A DNA stretch of 64,000 nt from Ricinus communis (Eukaryota; Streptophyta; Magnoliopsida; Malpighiales; Euphorbiaceae): assembly GCF_019578655.1 (NCBI RefSeq), contig NC_063259.1, positions 30,615,277-30,679,276 on the forward strand, given 5' to 3'. The position numbers were made by a program, and so were the translations under genes. Shown here one piece after another: positions 39,240-49,588 of the stretch; within the stretch, counting starts at the first letter, position 1, and each line of letters opens with the position of its first letter. Below the pieces are notes generated by a model. That model was not told where the DNA came from. It did no database searches and saw only the letters and a list, made by a program, of their open reading frames with translations.

Positions 39240-40788
39240 CCTGGGTTAAGGATAATAAAAGTATGCTTAATTTAAATTTACAATTATCTACCACTTAATT
39301 GTAAGTTCTTAAACAATTTTCACTTTTTAGTTTTCTTTTCTATTTTACATTTGCTTTTTAGTAGTTTTTAGCTTGTGTTCAAGGCCAACAGTATTGTTTC
39401 CCTGGCCCCTGTATTTAGCACTTTTTTTTTAAACTATATTTTTCAAAATTGGATGCAATATAAACTGGTTAAAGGTTGTAAATCTTTTTAGTCATTAGAA
39501 TTAGGAAAAACATATAAAATTAATAGAAAGATGGATAAATAATAGGCTACTTAAAAACTACAATCTTTCACATACCTGAAGGGTCATTTTAGCTAGAAGG
39601 AAGGGCAAGTTTTACAGAGCCCTCGGCTTGACTCTACCTGAAGGAAGTATTTTCCCTATCATTTTTCCATTTTTGAAACTGGTAGTCCCCCTACTTGAAG
39701 CACCCTAGCCTCGGCAGAGTGTTAAAAGAACAAATAAATTAGTATTTTGCAATTCAAGATACAGTACGAAAGCTATATATAATCTCATGAGAAAGTGCCA
39801 TTGTTATTCAATATTACTATTACCGTCATTTTCTTACAATAGTAATTTGGTATCGATTATTGATTATTGATTATTGATAATCGATTTTGGTTATTGATTA
39901 TTGATTTATTTAATAATTGCCTAAGTTAAAATATCCTATTTCAGTTCCTTTAAGAGTTTCATCCTTGTAAGAGTAACCCCATTAACTATTGGACTTTTTG
40001 TTTAAAGGTAAAAGGTCGATTTGAGACAAAATGAAATATAGGGACTCAATTATATTCTTCTAAGAGAATGAAGGACGCTTTTGTAAGTCTTGCCCCGACA
40101 ATAATGCAAAACTACAAAATTCGAAATTTGAGCGATATTTTCCAGTTTTGTTAAGTGTCAACTCATTTGCCGCGTATCTTGATTAATAATCAGCTATTAC
40201 CTTTGACTTAATCGAACGATTATTTATATATATTTTAAACATATTGTTCGTAATCAACCGCATAATTAGATAAATATTATTCATTCACAATATAAGAATG
40301 CTATATGTGTACTGAGAATAATGTGTTATATTTTTTTTGAATAATATTTTTTATTATTAGCACAAAAATAATGAAAAATAACTGGTGTATTAATAATATT
40401 AATAATAATAAATATTTAAATATTCCTAAAAATAAAGATGGAAATTATTAAAGTGATGAGATTACCTGTAGAAAAATAAAATCAATATTAAACTACTCGT
40501 TTATTAAACCTATCATAATTAATTGTCTTTCGGTTTCATTAATTTATAAAAAACTTTAAAATTACAGTATAAAATTAATTCACCATTTTATAAGTACCCT
40601 TTTTTCCTATCAGAAAAGGGGGAAGGCTCCAGGAAGAGGGATATGCAACTTCGCAACGAAGAAGCAGGAAATTTCACAATTGGAATAGTCAAATCGATTG
40701 TCCAGGTTCTTGCCTATATATATGTTACTATAATCAGCAGAAGATGCATTACTAGCTAACTGAAATAACAGTATCATTTGCAAAAGCT
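39240..40788. other. Spacer between the receptor kinase and the small membrane protein gene
   Basis: No gene seen. A short heptamer-like repeat of GATTATT units lies around 39855-39907. A TATA run at 40715-40723 is placed about 75 bp before the next ATG and is its likely core promoter. Confidence 0.4.
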
Positions 40789-41310
40789 ATGGAACTTGAA
40801 GAGCTCAAAAACATTTTGAAGGAGCTGGGTCTCCTGAATGGGAAGCAGGAGAAACGGGTGCGCCGCCATGAGACGAAAGCTCAGTATCTTACAATTGCAT
40901 ATGTTATTTGTCAGGGCCTAATTTTCAATTCTATCACTCACCAATATTCTTATTCCAACCAATGCCAGAATTGGTGGATACCCTTCAGCATCTCCTTATT
41001 ATGCTCCCTGATATACTTCATGGCATTTTTGGATGCTGTAAGTATGTTCTATCGCACTCAGTATCAGCTAGACTTGAATTATGCGGAACAGCAGCTGATC
41101 CATTTGCAAATTCATGAAGCTAAAAGCCACAAGATACAGATTGGAGAATTGGAAATTAGCGATAAGCAGAGGGTACAGCATGAGATGTTGACGAAACCTG
41201 ATGAAGTTCAGCTGCTTAAGCGTAAATTTTATATTACTCTTACAATATCAGCTTTGATTGCTTTTGCAGTGGTCATGTTATTTGCTTGTCGCTCGTTTCT
41301 GTGCTCCTGA
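40789..41310 (+). CDS. Small membrane protein of unknown function
   Basis: An intronless frame of 173 residues with an ATG about 75 bp after a TATA run. I do not recognise a named family. The N-terminus (MELEELKNILKELGLLNGKQ) is amphipathic and charged. Hydrophobic segments lie at about 36-48 (weak), 64-86 (WWIPFSISLLCSLIYFMAF) and 145-170 (FYITLTISALIAFAVVMLF). Between the last two is a charged, Gln/Glu/His-rich stretch of about 60 residues likely to be helical and to lie on one side of the membrane. A two-helix hairpin is the simplest topology. Composition and start context look genuine, but no domain supports a function. Confidence 0.7.
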   Translation: MELEELKNILKELGLLNGKQEKRVRRHETKAQYLTIAYVICQGLIFNSITHQYSYSNQCQNWWIPFSISLLCSLIYFMAFLDAVSMFYRTQYQLDLNYAEQQLIHLQIHEAKSHKIQIGELEISDKQRVQHEMLTKPDEVQLLKRKFYITLTISALIAFAVVMLFACRSFLCS

Positions 41311-42740
41311 AAAGTCAATTCAAGTAGTTGGAGAGGTTAATCGGCCTTTTCTTTTATTTGTATTTGGTAAGCAAAGAAAAACAGGACAGACAGCTTCTTA
41401 GAAAACAAAGACTTGCTGGTTGTTTTCTATTATATTAATATTTTCCATCAACTCATCTTCAATCGTCCTCAGTCTTCATCAATACTGCCATTCCGCCATC
41501 GACTATTGGTGAAGACTATCATCTCTAGCTACCTTTCAACTACGCAGTGAAGACTATCTCTGCTACCAATGTTGATTACTATTGGTATTTACCAAATAAA
41601 CATAGCTCTTAATAATCTTAAGGCAGAGCACAAGAACGCAAATTGCTACCAGATCTGCACGTAAGAATTTCATGAAAAAGGTCATAAAAGAAAATCCTTC
41701 TAAACTTGTCCTTCGTTAATTTCATACTTTTTAGTAAATTGCTCGTGTCGTTAATGTTCCCCGCCCCCGGCTACAGCAACCCCTCTCCTGCTTAATTTCA
41801 ATACAAGCTACTGTATCATTTCATCTTCATCATATGTTAATTGTTTTGCTCTCACACATCTTTCCAAAGGTTGGATTTTAAGACTAATGAACTTCTACTT
41901 TTGAGAGAATGACGTACTGTTACTAACACTTGAAGTTAAATATATCTTAAGAAAAACATGTATAATGATTTAAAAGATTTATTAAATAATAGCCCCATGC
42001 TCACCACAACGAATTTTAAGGTTAGATATAATTGGTCTTTTTATCTTATGGTCATAAGAATAGTCGTTGATTTTCCAACCGAGCAATCACCTTAATTTGT
42101 TCAAAATATATTAATACATGTATTAAACAGAAAATTATAGCATGAATTAAATTTTTTGTTAGATGAAATAATAATTTAATAAAATATTGATATATGAAAA
42201 AAAAGTAATTAGTCTTCTTTTATTATTAATAAATGTTAATAGAAAATTTTGTTTTTATTTTTTTATATGCTAGGTTTGTAATGAACTGCCATTCTATGAC
42301 AAATGCTATTGATATCATCTAGTATAATTTCTCAAATATCAAATTGATGAGATACCCAGAGCTTCATTCGGTTCCTAGATCAACTGGTCCATGATAAAAC
42401 AGCCTCCTATTTGTTTCTGTGGGCCTGTAGGCCCATTGTTTAACACACTAGCATTGCGTACATTAGCAGCGCAACTTAGCAACATCACGTCATAGCCCCC
42501 GCCCCCTCCCCCCCCTTAAAAAAGAAAAAAGAAAAAAGAAAAAAGAAAAACCGCCAAAGCTCACACTTTCTAATCACTCAATCAATTGCTTCATGCAGAG
42601 ACACGATTCAATTCTCCGATTACAGTCGGCCAGTTATCTCATTAAATTCTTTCCTTTACTTTATAACACTTCCCTATTTTTCAATACCAACTCATAAACC
42701 CTAAATAAGAGTAATTGAGGTTTTTTAAGTCTCTTTAAAA
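41311..42740. other. Spacer and promoter region of the WDR91 homologue
   Basis: No gene seen. A C-rich tract followed by GAAAAAA repeats lies at 42493-42549, and a telo-box motif AAACCCTAA at 42698-42706, about 40 bp before the start codon. Telo boxes are common near transcription starts of plant housekeeping genes. Confidence 0.45.
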
Positions 42741-45700
42741 ATGGAGAATATGCAGTACGCAGAGGAATTGGTGAGGGAATTTCTAGTATTTAGAGGCTTT
42801 ACAAACACTCTACAAGCTTTCGACATTGAATTATCAACAGATATTGGTAAAGGGTTTCAAGTTGATAAATTGTTAGACTTGATCTTCTCTAATTACATTC
42901 CCAAATTACAAGCAGATAAACTGGTCTCTCTTCTTTATTTCTTTAAGCAATGTTTTTCTTCTTCATTATCTGAGACTGCACTTGTTTCTACTTTGTCCAA
43001 ATTGGAAGTTTCTCTTCTCCGTTATTACATTGTTTATGCAATCCAATCAGGAAGGAAAGACAAAGTTGTTGAATTTTTTGGAATTAATGGTAATGATTTG
43101 CTTCAAAAGAATGCTGATTGGACTCCTTGGTTTGGTGGGTTTTTCTTTATTTCCTCTCTCATTCTAAAGTTTTGTTTTTTTGTTTTGTTTTTGTTTTGAT
43201 TGGATGTGTTTTGTTTGCTGTAGCTATTCCTTATTTGAAAAACCCTAGCTTGGATCCTCAGTTTCGTGTTTATTTCTCGAAAGAGTGGTGTGAAGCATTG
43301 CGCCTTTCTGTTATGAATTTTCTCAGTGAGATCTTCAATGGTACTCATATCCTTTTTCAAGGGTTATTAGTGGAGTTTTGTGTTTAATTTAATTCTATGC
43401 CGGTTAGTGTCCTTTTGAAAGAATAAAGTCCTTAACTAAATCACGCATCCCTGCCCTGTTGAAGATCAGTTCAGAAAAGAACACAATTAACCATCTTAAG
43501 AAGGATATCAAGCAACTTAATGTAAAGTTATCACAGCTTCAAGCTTTATTAGAGGATAAAGAGGCTCAGTTATGCCGATTAAGGAGGTAGGAAGGATCTA
43601 GTTCTCTTGGTACCATCAATGTTGTACTTACTGTGCTGTTATCATGACATTAAGAGTTGATGATATTCTTTGATTCAGTAATGCTAGAAATGCTGCATTG
43701 ATATCGGATACCCATGTGGGACAAGCCAGCAATTCGATTCCATCAAGTGCTGTGCTTGAAGAAAATCTTATTAGGCCTGTGGAAGCACAAGTTTCTACTA
43801 CCCAAAACATGGGTGCAGTAGATCGAGCTGATGAAAGGGCTGTTGGTCTACCTGCCAAAGATTTATCACTGTCTGGCGCATCTAAGGATGCGAGAGACTC
43901 AAGTTCTATAGCAAGAATAGACAGGGAAGATGGTAAAACTAGTGGTACCATTCAAACGGTCCATGGTGGCCCTTTTAGTGGTAGGTTTCAATTCTGTATA
44001 ACATCTCTTTCATATATTATTAGCTTTGAGCATCTCAAGTTACAGAGGCTGGCAGTATTTTCCTGTCGGTTTTAAGGTTTTATTTCTTTTCAATTTTTTT
44101 TCCTTTTTTACTTGAATAGTTTGACAGGTAATTCTTCACTTTTGCGCTTCCTGCTAGTAAGTAATTATTGAATCTTATGTTGCAGATAATGGCACGGAAA
44201 CACTGGGTGAAGAAGAATTCCCTGAAGTGAAGGTAGACTTCCAGGTAAGATTGCTTATGAAGAAATAATTTGATTGTATAATGCTTTCATGCAATGTGTA
44301 TCTCATTCTTAGCCAACCATGTTTGCTTTAGGAGACATTTTTAGGTCACACAAGTCCGATAAGTCGATGCCGGTTTTCTGCATCTGGGAACAATATAGCT
44401 AGCGCTTCTGTTGATGGAACAGTCAGGTATTTTATTGTGAAAGTGGGTGACAAAATTACCTAGGTTTACCAGTTTAGCTATAGTTGTTTGACTGCTTAAT
44501 TGTCAGCTGATTTCCAATCTGCTTTTTCTCTCTTTGTTCATTTTTTTCTCAACAAAGGATATGGACATATGACTCATCAACTCCAACATCGAGAAATGCA
44601 ACCATATATTGTGGGGCAGAGATTATGTCTCTTGATTGGGAGTGTAAATCTGATCGGTTGGTATGTATTCTTTTGCTTTAAATATATTTGATTTGATAGA
44701 TAATTTGATCACATCAGATAATTTATTCCTTCTGTTAAATTCTGCACTTTTTTTTTTGAGAAAAGCTTCTCATAGGCACTGCTGATGGTGGTATCAAAGC
44801 GTGGAATGTTGATGCAAAACGAGTTGTATGTGATCTCAATACAAGTGAGGCTTTCCCAAGGTACTTAATTAGGAACTCCGTGTTTGTAGTCCTATTCTTC
44901 CATTGTGCTTTCCTTTAAGCCTTTAACTATTCGTTTTCTATGTAGTGTGTTAGATCTAAAGTGCAGCCCTGTAGAACCAGTTTTTGTTTCTGCAGCAGCA
45001 TCCAGAAGGTAATTTCTTTGAACTTTTTGCTGCTGAATGTGCTTTAGTGGAGATTTTTACTGTAATGTGGTGTTCTACCAAGTATGATTTGTTAGCTAGG
45101 AAATGAGCTTATTTCGTGATTGAAGCTCTGCCCAACTTGATTGGAACTCTCTTTTTTGCAGGCATGGCTCAAGCTACCTTGACAGTTTGAGATATGCTTC
45201 CTTAACTGTATGGAACATGAAGACCTGGAGAGCTATAGTATGTGTTTGTTTATTTTAGTCAATTGTCCATTATCGCGATGGAGTATCATCTATTTATTCC
45301 TTAATGATTTTCGAATTTAATGAAGACAGTTCTTCCTCTTGGTGAAGATCCACCTGCAATAACTTCCTTGTGCTTCAATCACAATGGGAAGATCTTAGCA
45401 GCTGCCGCTACTGATGGAATGATCCACATGTTTGGTATCCTTATAATTGGTGTCTGATTTATTTTGTTATTATTTTGTCATGCAGTATTAACTGAGACCT
45501 CTAAATTCTCCTCTTTTCCACTGGGGGCTGCTTTGCCATTCTGCTTGAAAGAGTGGCCCTGTTATATAGTGAATAGAAACAGGTGTCTGTTACAGTTGAA
45601 GTTGTGTCCTTGCACATGCACATGCACATAGACAAACATGCATGCTTGCCCTTAACTAGCCAAAGACATGTCTGCCGGTCTACAAATCACTGGGTGGCCT

Positions 45701-46613
45701 GCACATGATTCTGCTATAAATTCTATTCTTTTTGGGCCAGATGAGACTAGCATTTTCAGCTTGGGTTCAGATGGGAAGGTAACTGAGATCTTACACATCA
45801 ATTTTGACCTGAAGTTTTGCCCGTATATGTTATGTACCATCCAGTTACAATTTGACGTAGATATTCTTCAAATAATTGTTGCTTGATATGTTAGCTGCAT
45901 ACGTTGCCATCGTTTGCCAATATGCAGAACCTAATTAGAATTATTTCGGGTGGTTTCAGATTTTTGAATGGAGCTTGCAGAACCAAGGTCATGTCCTTTG
46001 GTCAAGGAGCTGTAGCAGGTACTTATTGCTTTGCTAGCCACAAAAACTGTGTTGGCATATTCAAGGCTGTTAGTGCATGGTATCTGTTTTTGGTCCTGAC
46101 ATGTCTATAACTGAATTTTAGTGTTTTTAGCTTACGAGTTGTAAGGTTTCTCAAAGCTACTTCCAATTCTGCAGGTTTTGTGACCCTGAGACCTCAAAAC
46201 ATTGTAGACATGAAATGGCTATGGATGCAAATGGGAGGAGGTTATTGGTAACATCTGCTGCAGTAAGAGCACCCATTTATCAGGCAAGTCTCTCCCTTTC
46301 CCCCTCATCATGACTAGGCCGTTTTCCTCTATATCAGTTCCGTGATCCTGCTTTCTTTTTAAATAAAAAAAAGGTCTAATCCTTAGAACAGAGTCTAATT
46401 CCTGACCTGTTGCCTAATTGACCATGTTCGTTGAATATTCTTAATTTGTAGCTAAATATCTATGTTAACGTGTCTCAGGTCCGAGGATATACAAATGGTT
46501 TGAGAACTCTTCCGCACAGTGCAGCTGTAACAACTGTGGATTGGCACCCAACTTTACCCATTTTCTTGACTGGCTCTGCTGATAACTCAGTTCGAGTATC
46601 ATCATTGTCATGA
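42741..46613 (+). CDS. WDR91: LisH/WD40 protein, WDR91 homologue
   Basis: Fifteen exons join in phase: 42741-43134, 43224-43346, 43445-43586, 43679-43980, 44186-44244, 44332-44426, 44558-44660, 44766-44860, 44946-45008, 45162-45237, 45326-45434, 45666-45778, 45960-46018, 46175-46283 and 46479-46613. They give 658 residues. The N-terminus has a LisH-like helical module (YAEELVREFLVFRGF), residues about 170-220 form a coiled coil (ISSEKNTINHLKKDIKQL), then a serine-rich linker, and from about 360 a WD40 propeller with ETFLGHTSPISRCRFS, ASASVDGTVRIW, GTADGGIKAWN, PAHDSAINSILFGPD and LTGSADNSVRV. Animal WDR91 partners WDR81 and Rab7 to control endosomal PI3P. The same role in plants is inference. 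The exon 2/3 and 11/12 joints need U12-type introns, and the last intron is GC-AG. Confidence 0.92.
43347..43444 (+). other. U12-type AT-AC intron (WDR91 homologue, intron 2)
   Basis: The intron starts ATATCCTTTT, the minor-spliceosome 5' consensus, and ends AC. A TCCTTAAC branch-point motif lies at 43429-43436, about 10 bases before the end. Only this 98-bp AT-AC intron restores the frame (…FNGT-R-IPALLKISSE). No GT-AG choice does. Confidence 0.92.
45435..45665 (+). other. U12-type GT-AG intron (WDR91 homologue, intron 11)
   Basis: The donor reads GTATCCTTA, the GT form of the U12 consensus, and a CCCTTAAC branch-like motif at 45649-45656 sits about 10 bases before the acceptor caaag. The joint restores MIHMF-D-MSAGLQITGW. 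Confidence 0.85.
46284..46478 (+). other. GC-AG intron (WDR91 homologue, intron 14)
   Basis: The donor is CAG|gcaagt, the strong-context GC donor, and the acceptor is tctcag. Joining gives APIYQ-VRGYTNG in phase. Confidence 0.88.
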
Positions 46614-46884
46614 CAATGCCTGCTTTAATGAGTTTTTCTTTTCCTTTCCTTTCCTTTTTGGTTGACAATTTTTTGGTTAGTTAGGGTTCTAGAGTTAAAA
46701 TGGAAGGTGTGAAAATTCTTTTGAATATAAACATGGGTGTTGAAGCAGAATATAGTTCGAGGGAGTCGAGGGTGGGTTCATATGTTGTAATTTAAATCAA
46801 ATGTTTGTATTTGAACAATCATGTTATAGCAGTCAGTTACATTAGTTGTTTGTCTGCATCTGTGAGCAAACTAACTTTTTTTTT

Positions 46885-47281
46885 GGGAGAGTATGCCAGT
46901 ATGATCTTAACGAGGTGTGGGGTTTTGCATCTGACATTCGTTGGGCTTCCCTCTTCGGGAGCCTGCGTCCTGGCGCTTTTGTGCAATAAACCCTTCCGTC
47001 TGAAGACTAGTGGTAGGTGGTCTGGCAGAGCTTTGGTTTTCATGTGGAACCATAGAAGGAATTCAATCGCTACTGATTGGTCTCTTTATTTATGCATTAA
47101 TGACGATAGATGCATTCATCATAGTTTTAGCATTACGGCAAACCAGTGTCAAATATATAGCGGATTTGGGTGCTCTAGCCCAAATGAATCCTATTTCGGC
47201 TATTACTTTCTCTATTACTATGTTCTCATATGCAGGAATACTCCTGTTAGCCGGCTTTTGTAGCAAATTCTATTTGTTCTG
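46885..47281 (+). pseudogene. nad2: Nuclear copy of mitochondrial nad2 (NUMT fragment)
   Basis: From about 47037 one frame reads WFSCGTIEGIQSLLIG, ADLGALAQMNPIS and ITFSITMFSYAG, ending AGFCSKFYLF. This is an internal part of NADH dehydrogenase subunit 2 encoded by plant mitochondrial DNA. The 140-150 bp before it (about 46890-47036) is GC-richer than the surroundings and non-coding, as expected for the mitochondrial intron upstream of this exon. There is no start, no targeting sequence and a stop right after the fragment, so it is not expressed as nad2. The left boundary is approximate. Confidence 0.88.
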
Positions 47282-47434
47282 ATTGATTAATAAGAAGAAT
47301 TCCTTTGCATTTTCTTGGAGTTCCACACATCAATGCCTATTTTAAGAAGCAAATTCTATTTGTTCTGATTGATTAATAAGAAGTATTCCTTTGCATTTTC
47401 TTGGAGTTCCACACATCAATGCCTATTTTAAGAA
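47263..47434 (+). repeat. 86-bp tandem duplication at the nad2 insert edge
   Basis: Two adjacent 86-bp copies starting GCAAATTCTATTTGTTCTG with one visible mismatch (AGAATTCC/AGTATTCC). Each begins in the last codons of the nad2 fragment and runs into nuclear-looking DNA, so the duplication arose after, or as part of, the insertion. Confidence 0.92.
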
Positions 47435-48338
47435 TGGCCTGAGCTGACTTCTCTTAATTTCAGAGTTGGTTATCTGGAAGAAACCTGAGTAACCCAGCTT
47501 TGCGCAAAATCTTCACCGTCAGGCTTGGATAACATGCAGTCTAGCAAATAGCAACTCTAGCAAATAACAATAGAAATACCAGTTGTATCTCATTCTGATC
47601 TTAACAAGAATATGGACTCTGACTGTTTCCTTCACCAGCGTGCTCATAATTATTCAAGAATTATGTGCATATACTCTACTAATTAACATTAAAAAATTAA
47701 TATATTAATATAGTTCTCAATCATAAAATTAAATTATTATGAAGTGAAATAATAATAATAATAATAATAATAAATTAACGTTATATTTATAATGTTATTA
47801 ATATAAGATTCAACGAGAGTAAAATTATATACCAAAATCAGGCAAAATAGATCTGCTAGACTTCAAAAACACTCACACTAGATATCAAAAGATGAAAGCT
47901 AAGACCCTTTATCCGGGAAGAAGAGAAGAAAAACAATGAATGTAGGCTTGGCCTGTTCAGAACCTGGCTTGAGGTTTAGCCACATGTACAAAAATTTCCT
48001 AATTTTAAATTTCTATGCTAGGAAGAGTAGAATTATTATTTTTCCTAGCCTGTCTTTCATTTGTGCCGTTCAGTTAATTAGATCCTATTGTAGTTTAGTA
48101 TTAAAATAATATCAGGTACGACCAAAAGAAAAGCTGTGCAGAGAATACAAAACAATGGCTGCAACTGACAACCAATATGTTTTAACTCTGTTTTATTTCC
48201 ATTCTCCATCAACAATTTATACAAGTTTCTGTTGCTAATCGTTGCATGTCATTCTTAAGAGGAATTGCTACGTTTGTTTAATTGAAACGAACATAAAATT
48301 GTCATCATTTCACATTAAATAACTGTGGAACTCGCCTC
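47435..48338. other. Spacer upstream of the kiwellin gene
   Basis: No gene seen. A TAA trinucleotide run lies at 47749-47773. Confidence 0.5.
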
Positions 48339-48346
48339 TATATAAA
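48339..48346 (+). promoter_or_regulatory. TATA box of the kiwellin gene
   Basis: TATATAAA lies 76-83 bp before the ATG at 48422, giving an expected transcription start near 48370. Confidence 0.65.
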
Positions 48347-48421
48347 CGCATAGCCCAATTGATCTTCTTCATACCAAAACCATCACGAAACAGTACAAGA
48401 GAAGAAAGAAGAAAAACAAAA

Positions 48422-48985
48422 ATGAAGAAGCAAATTTGCTCCAACATTTTTTTCCTTTGTTTTGTCTTTCTTGTTATAACTAGCGTCGAGTCTCAAACCT
48501 GCAGGCCAAGCGGCAAGATAAGAGGTACAAAGCCTCCACCAGGACAATGCAATCAAGAAAATGATTCCGACTGCTGTGTACAGGGAAAGATGTACACTAC
48601 TTACAAGTGTTCACCGCCGGTGACTGGTCACACAAAAGCAACACTAACTGTGAATAGCTTTGCACCTGGTGGTGATGGCGGTGCTCCTTCTGAATGTGAT
48701 AATCAGTATCATTCGGATAATGAGCTAGTGGTAGCACTTTCTACAGGATGGTTCGACGACAAGAGTAGGTGCTTGAACCATATTATGATCCATGGGAATG
48801 GAAAGAGTGTCAAGGCCAAGGTAGTTGATGAATGTGATTCTACCATGGGATGTGATTCTGATCATGATTATCAGCCTCCTTGTCCTAACAATATTGTGGA
48901 TGCCTCTAAAGCAGTTTGGAAGGCATTAGGTGTATCCGACCCTGACAATGTGGGAGAAATGGATATATACTGGTCTGATGCCTGA
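48422..48985 (+). CDS. Kiwellin / ripening-related secreted protein
   Basis: An intronless gene of 187 residues. The ATG at 48422 gives a clear signal peptide (about 1-25, [20 protein letters not shown]), followed by the cysteine-rich mature protein. Diagnostic segments are [62 protein letters not shown] and the C-terminal [16 protein letters not shown]. The fold is a double-psi beta-barrel related to barwin and expansins. Some kiwellins bind secreted effectors of fungal pathogens in the apoplast. Whether this member does is not visible. An in-frame upstream extension from 48359 overlaps the leader and was not used. Confidence 0.93.
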   Translation: MKKQICSNIFFLCFVFLVITSVESQTCRPSGKIRGTKPPPGQCNQENDSDCCVQGKMYTTYKCSPPVTGHTKATLTVNSFAPGGDGGAPSECDNQYHSDNELVVALSTGWFDDKSRCLNHIMIHGNGKSVKAKVVDECDSTMGCDSDHDYQPPCPNNIVDASKAVWKALGVSDPDNVGEMDIYWSDA

Positions 48986-49588
48986 GCTTCTTGTATGGAT
49001 GTGTAATTTTCTCATGTACTTCACTGCCCATCTGGTTGATGTATACTTTATGTACTGTTATTACCATGTAAAATAATATTATACTTGTGTTCAGAAACTA
49101 TTTACAGATTGATACTCCCACTGGCCCTTCTTTTCCCCTCAATCAAATGAACTGCAGATTAAGAGGCAACCTTTATTTTCAATTGTGAAAATGATAAAAA
49201 GTTGTAATGGAGTTAACGCTGGATTTTCACTTCTTCTCTATCATCAATGCAGAGCAAAAATATTTGATAGTTTTATGAGTTCAATCATAATCTTGGAATC
49301 ATAATTTTATTTGGCTTGAGAGGAACATCGATGATCACCAGTGGATTGATGAATTAGAATCAGGGAACTTTTCTTTTTAATAACTGAACACCTCTATTTT
49401 CTATATACAAATAAAGCCTTAAAAGAAGAAGATACAAAGAAGATTATAAGGGGTCGAGGGATTGCACTAATAGATAAACTGGACTGTACATCAGCCAATT
49501 CCAATAATGGCCCAGCAAACAGGAAAATAACCAGTTACAACGACAGCATACTGATGGGAGGGTAGAGCGAGAGTGCCATACTAAAATC
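48986..49588. other. Convergent 3' region between kiwellin and TIMELESS
   Basis: The two genes converge here. The stretch should hold both 3' UTRs. AATAATATT-like polyadenylation elements lie near 49072. No further gene seen. Confidence 0.4.

Noticed and set aside
43347..43380. Ordinary GT donor (AATG|gtactc) for WDR91 exon 2
   Set aside because: It leaves phase 1, and no acceptor then gives an open frame. The U12 AT-AC joint fits exactly.
46805..47263. 152-codon frame over the nad2 insert
   Set aside because: It is a shadow frame. The nad2 reading is in another frame and explains the sequence.
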